This document shows positions 5,457 to 6,976 of a DNA stretch of 6,976 bases, piece by piece. Positions within the stretch are counted from its first letter, which is position 1; every line of letters starts with the position of its first letter. Both the position numbers and the translations under genes were made by a program. Source of the stretch: Vulcanimicrobiota bacterium (GTDB taxonomy: Bacteria > Vulcanimicrobiota > Vulcanimicrobiia > Eremiobacterales > Eremiobacteraceae); the NCBI GenBank assembly GCA_019232725.1, contig JAFANK010000336.1:1-6976 (forward strand). The letters run 5' to 3'. The notes under the pieces were generated by a model, which saw nothing but the letters and a program-made list of their open reading frames with translations, was not told where the DNA came from and made no database searches.

Positions 5457-6976
5457 CTAGATCGACCACTCCCAAGGATTGTAGAACGCGGAAAGGGTCG
5501 TCGCCGGACGGTATCCCCGCAGGTCGGAATTCGCCAAATCCTCATCGCGGACGAACCACAACACGTAAAACGGCAGCGCGCTCGTGATCGACGACTGGAT
5601 GGCCGCGTATGCTTGCTTGCGTGCACGCGTGTCGTACGAACCACGAGCTATCAGCTCTGCCCGATCGAGTGACGGCGAACAGAAGTGATAGACGTTCCAG
5701 CCGTTCGGCGGCGCCATCGTGCACCCATAGAGCTGGAAGTTGTCGGGGTCAAGCCCTTCCGTCCAACCCTCAAATGCCACGTCGAAGTTGCCCGCCTGTT
5801 CCACCCCACTGCCAAGCGCGTAGAGCACGTTCTCGGGATAATTGTGGATGGACACGTCCACGCCGACGGCGCGCCACTGCTGTTGGAGTATCTCTTCTGC
5901 CCGAGCTGCGGTCGCATCGTTCGCCAGGCCGACCAGCGACAAGTGCAGCGGCCGCCCGTTCTTCTCGCGAACGGCGCCGGGAGCGCCCTGGCGCCAGCCG
6001 GCACCGTCGAGCAACTCGCCGGCCTTTTGCGGGTCGTAGTGGTAGACGGTCAGGTGATCGCTGTGCGTCCAGCGCCACGGCGGCTGGTCGCTGTCAGCGA
6101 CTATATATTCATCGTGCGTCACCTGGCGGATGAGAGCGGGAACGTCAACGGCGTAGGCGAGGGCGCGGCGCACCGCAAGATCAGAGACGGGCTCGCGCCC
6201 GGCATTGAACCCGACGTCGGCGTAGGTCGAAAATGGATACCGGTAGATCGTCGTGCCCGGCACCGATGCCAACTGCGGTGCCTGCTCCGCCGGCACGTCA
6301 CGATACATATCAAGCTCGTGCGTGCGCATCTGCGTCAAGAGCGTCGTCGCGTCCGGAATGATGTGGTAGTCGATCTCTTTGAGTTTCGGCGCGCCGCGCC
6401 AGTAGTGCGGGTTGGCGACAAGGCGGATGAACACGCCGGGCTCGTTCTCGACGATGCGAAACGGCCCCGTGCCCACGGGCAAACGATTGTACTCGGCATG
6501 GTTGATGCTCGCAAGTCCGCGCAGCGCATGTTCGGGCACGAGGCAATAATCGTTGAAGAAAATATCGATAAAACCGGCTTGGGGCCGCTTGAGGCGGACG
6601 ACGGCGGTATGCGCGTCCGGCGTTTGAATCGAGGCTACCTGATCGTAGTAGTCCGTTGATTGCACGGTGTTGAGCGGATTGACCACCTGCTGCCAGGAGA
6701 ACCGCACGTCGTCGCTTTGGAACGGTGCGCCGTCCTGCCAGAGCACGCCGTGTCGTAAGTGGTACGTGATCGTGCGACCGTCGGCGCTGATGCCGTCATT
6801 TGCGCGCGTGGGCACTGCGGTCGCAAGCTCGGGTCGCAACGCCTCTTTCTCGTCGACCACAAAAAGATGCGCGCACCACAAGCTGTCGATCTCGGTGTCG
6901 ACCGTGAGCGTGCCGAGCATGCGGTTCAGATTGTCGGGGACGCGCGTGTCGCCGATGCGCAAGATCCCCGCATGCG
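5457..6976 (-). CDS. ABC-transporter solute-binding protein, family 5 (dipeptide/oligopeptide type); 5' end outside window
   Basis: About 505 residues are present, ending at TAG 5459-5457; the N-terminus with the expected signal peptide lies beyond the right edge. The visible start of the mature domain, ILRIGDTRVPDNLNRMLG, is the usual first strand of the SBP_bac_5 fold. Further family hallmarks, counted from the first complete codon, are DGRTITYHLRHGV with LWQDGAPFQSDDVRFSW (about 65-94), VPEHALRG (146-153), VGTGPFRI (167-174), NPHYWRGAPKLKEI (188-201) and the helix RRALAYAVDVPALI (269-282). These proteins capture peptides, or in some members nickel, haem or sugars, outside the membrane and deliver them to a permease pair and two ATPases; none of these partners is in the window, so they may be upstream or the protein may be an orphan. 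A TTG at 6962 is internal to the domain and is not the true start, because the frame stays open to the edge with family-like residues (HAGI). Confidence 0.92.
   Translation of the reverse strand, partial: HAGILRIGDTRVPDNLNRMLGTLTVDTEIDSLWCAHLFVVDEKEALRPELATAVPTRANDGISADGRTITYHLRHGVLWQDGAPFQSDDVRFSWQQVVNPLNTVQSTDYYDQVASIQTPDAHTAVVRLKRPQAGFIDIFFNDYCLVPEHALRGLASINHAEYNRLPVGTGPFRIVENEPGVFIRLVANPHYWRGAPKLKEIDYHIIPDATTLLTQMRTHELDMYRDVPAEQAPQLASVPGTTIYRYPFSTYADVGFNAGREPVSDLAVRRALAYAVDVPALIRQVTHDEYIVADSDQPPWRWTHSDHLTVYHYDPQKAGELLDGAGWRQGAPGAVREKNGRPLHLSLVGLANDATAARAEEILQQQWRAVGVDVSIHNYPENVLYALGSGVEQAGNFDVAFEGWTEGLDPDNFQLYGCTMAPPNGWNVYHFCSPSLDRAELIARGSYDTRARKQAYAAIQSSITSALPFYVLWFVRDEDLANSDLRGYRPATTLSAFYNPWEWSI

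Noticed and set aside
5341..5475. N-terminal extension of KorA to 5475
   Set aside because: It would overlap the end of the binding-protein gene and add 45 residues unlike the family, in front of the expected VITNNIEVLFGGQAGDG start.
5685..6659. Plus-strand ORF of 324 codons opposite the binding-protein gene
   Set aside because: It is the same type of mirror-frame opening; the minus-strand frame has SBP_bac_5 hallmarks throughout and the plus-strand product has none.

Overview
This is a moderately high-GC bacterial chromosomal fragment in which every gene I can support lies on the minus strand, so the genes read from the right edge to the left. There is no sign of a plasmid, phage, transposon, tRNA, rRNA or CRISPR array. 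A lipoprotein-type signal, a dipeptide-type binding protein and a fused KorA/KorB ferredoxin oxidoreductase fit an environmental bacterium from a deep, poorly cultured lineage, for example Chloroflexota, Eremiobacterota, Dormibacterota, Actinomycetota or Acidobacteriota relatives. The taxonomic placement is only an inference from composition and gene style.

Layout in transcription order (right to left): (1) a family-5 ABC-transporter solute-binding protein, open at the right edge, ending at 5457; (2) a 116-bp gap containing a possible 10-codon leader ORF; (3) korA, a fused gamma-alpha subunit of a 2-oxoacid:ferredoxin oxidoreductase (5340-3514, GTG start); (4) korB, the thiamine-diphosphate and [4Fe-4S] subunit, starting 5 bp after korA; (5) a secreted alpha/beta hydrolase whose frame overlaps the korB end and whose start codon is unclear; (6) a predicted lipoprotein serine hydrolase of the class C beta-lactamase/penicillin-binding fold, starting 1 bp after the previous stop; (7) a 76-bp gap with two mutually exclusive small hairpins at its upstream edge; (8) the N-terminus of a membrane-anchored, probably sensory, protein cut by the left edge.

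The spacing from korA to the serine hydrolase (5 bp, about 35 bp or less, 1 bp) argues for a single transcript. KorA and KorB together form a complete two-subunit oxidoreductase that converts a 2-oxoacid (most likely 2-oxoglutarate) and CoA to an acyl-CoA, CO2 and reduced ferredoxin. The two hydrolases are predicted to be exported and the binding protein probably takes up peptides, so the neighbourhood could support scavenging of peptides or esters feeding 2-oxoacid oxidation. That link is an inference from proximity only. I did not find a convincing new defence or mobile system. The most notable points are the odd translation starts (alpha/beta hydrolase, korA, sensor) and the unusual company kept by korAB.
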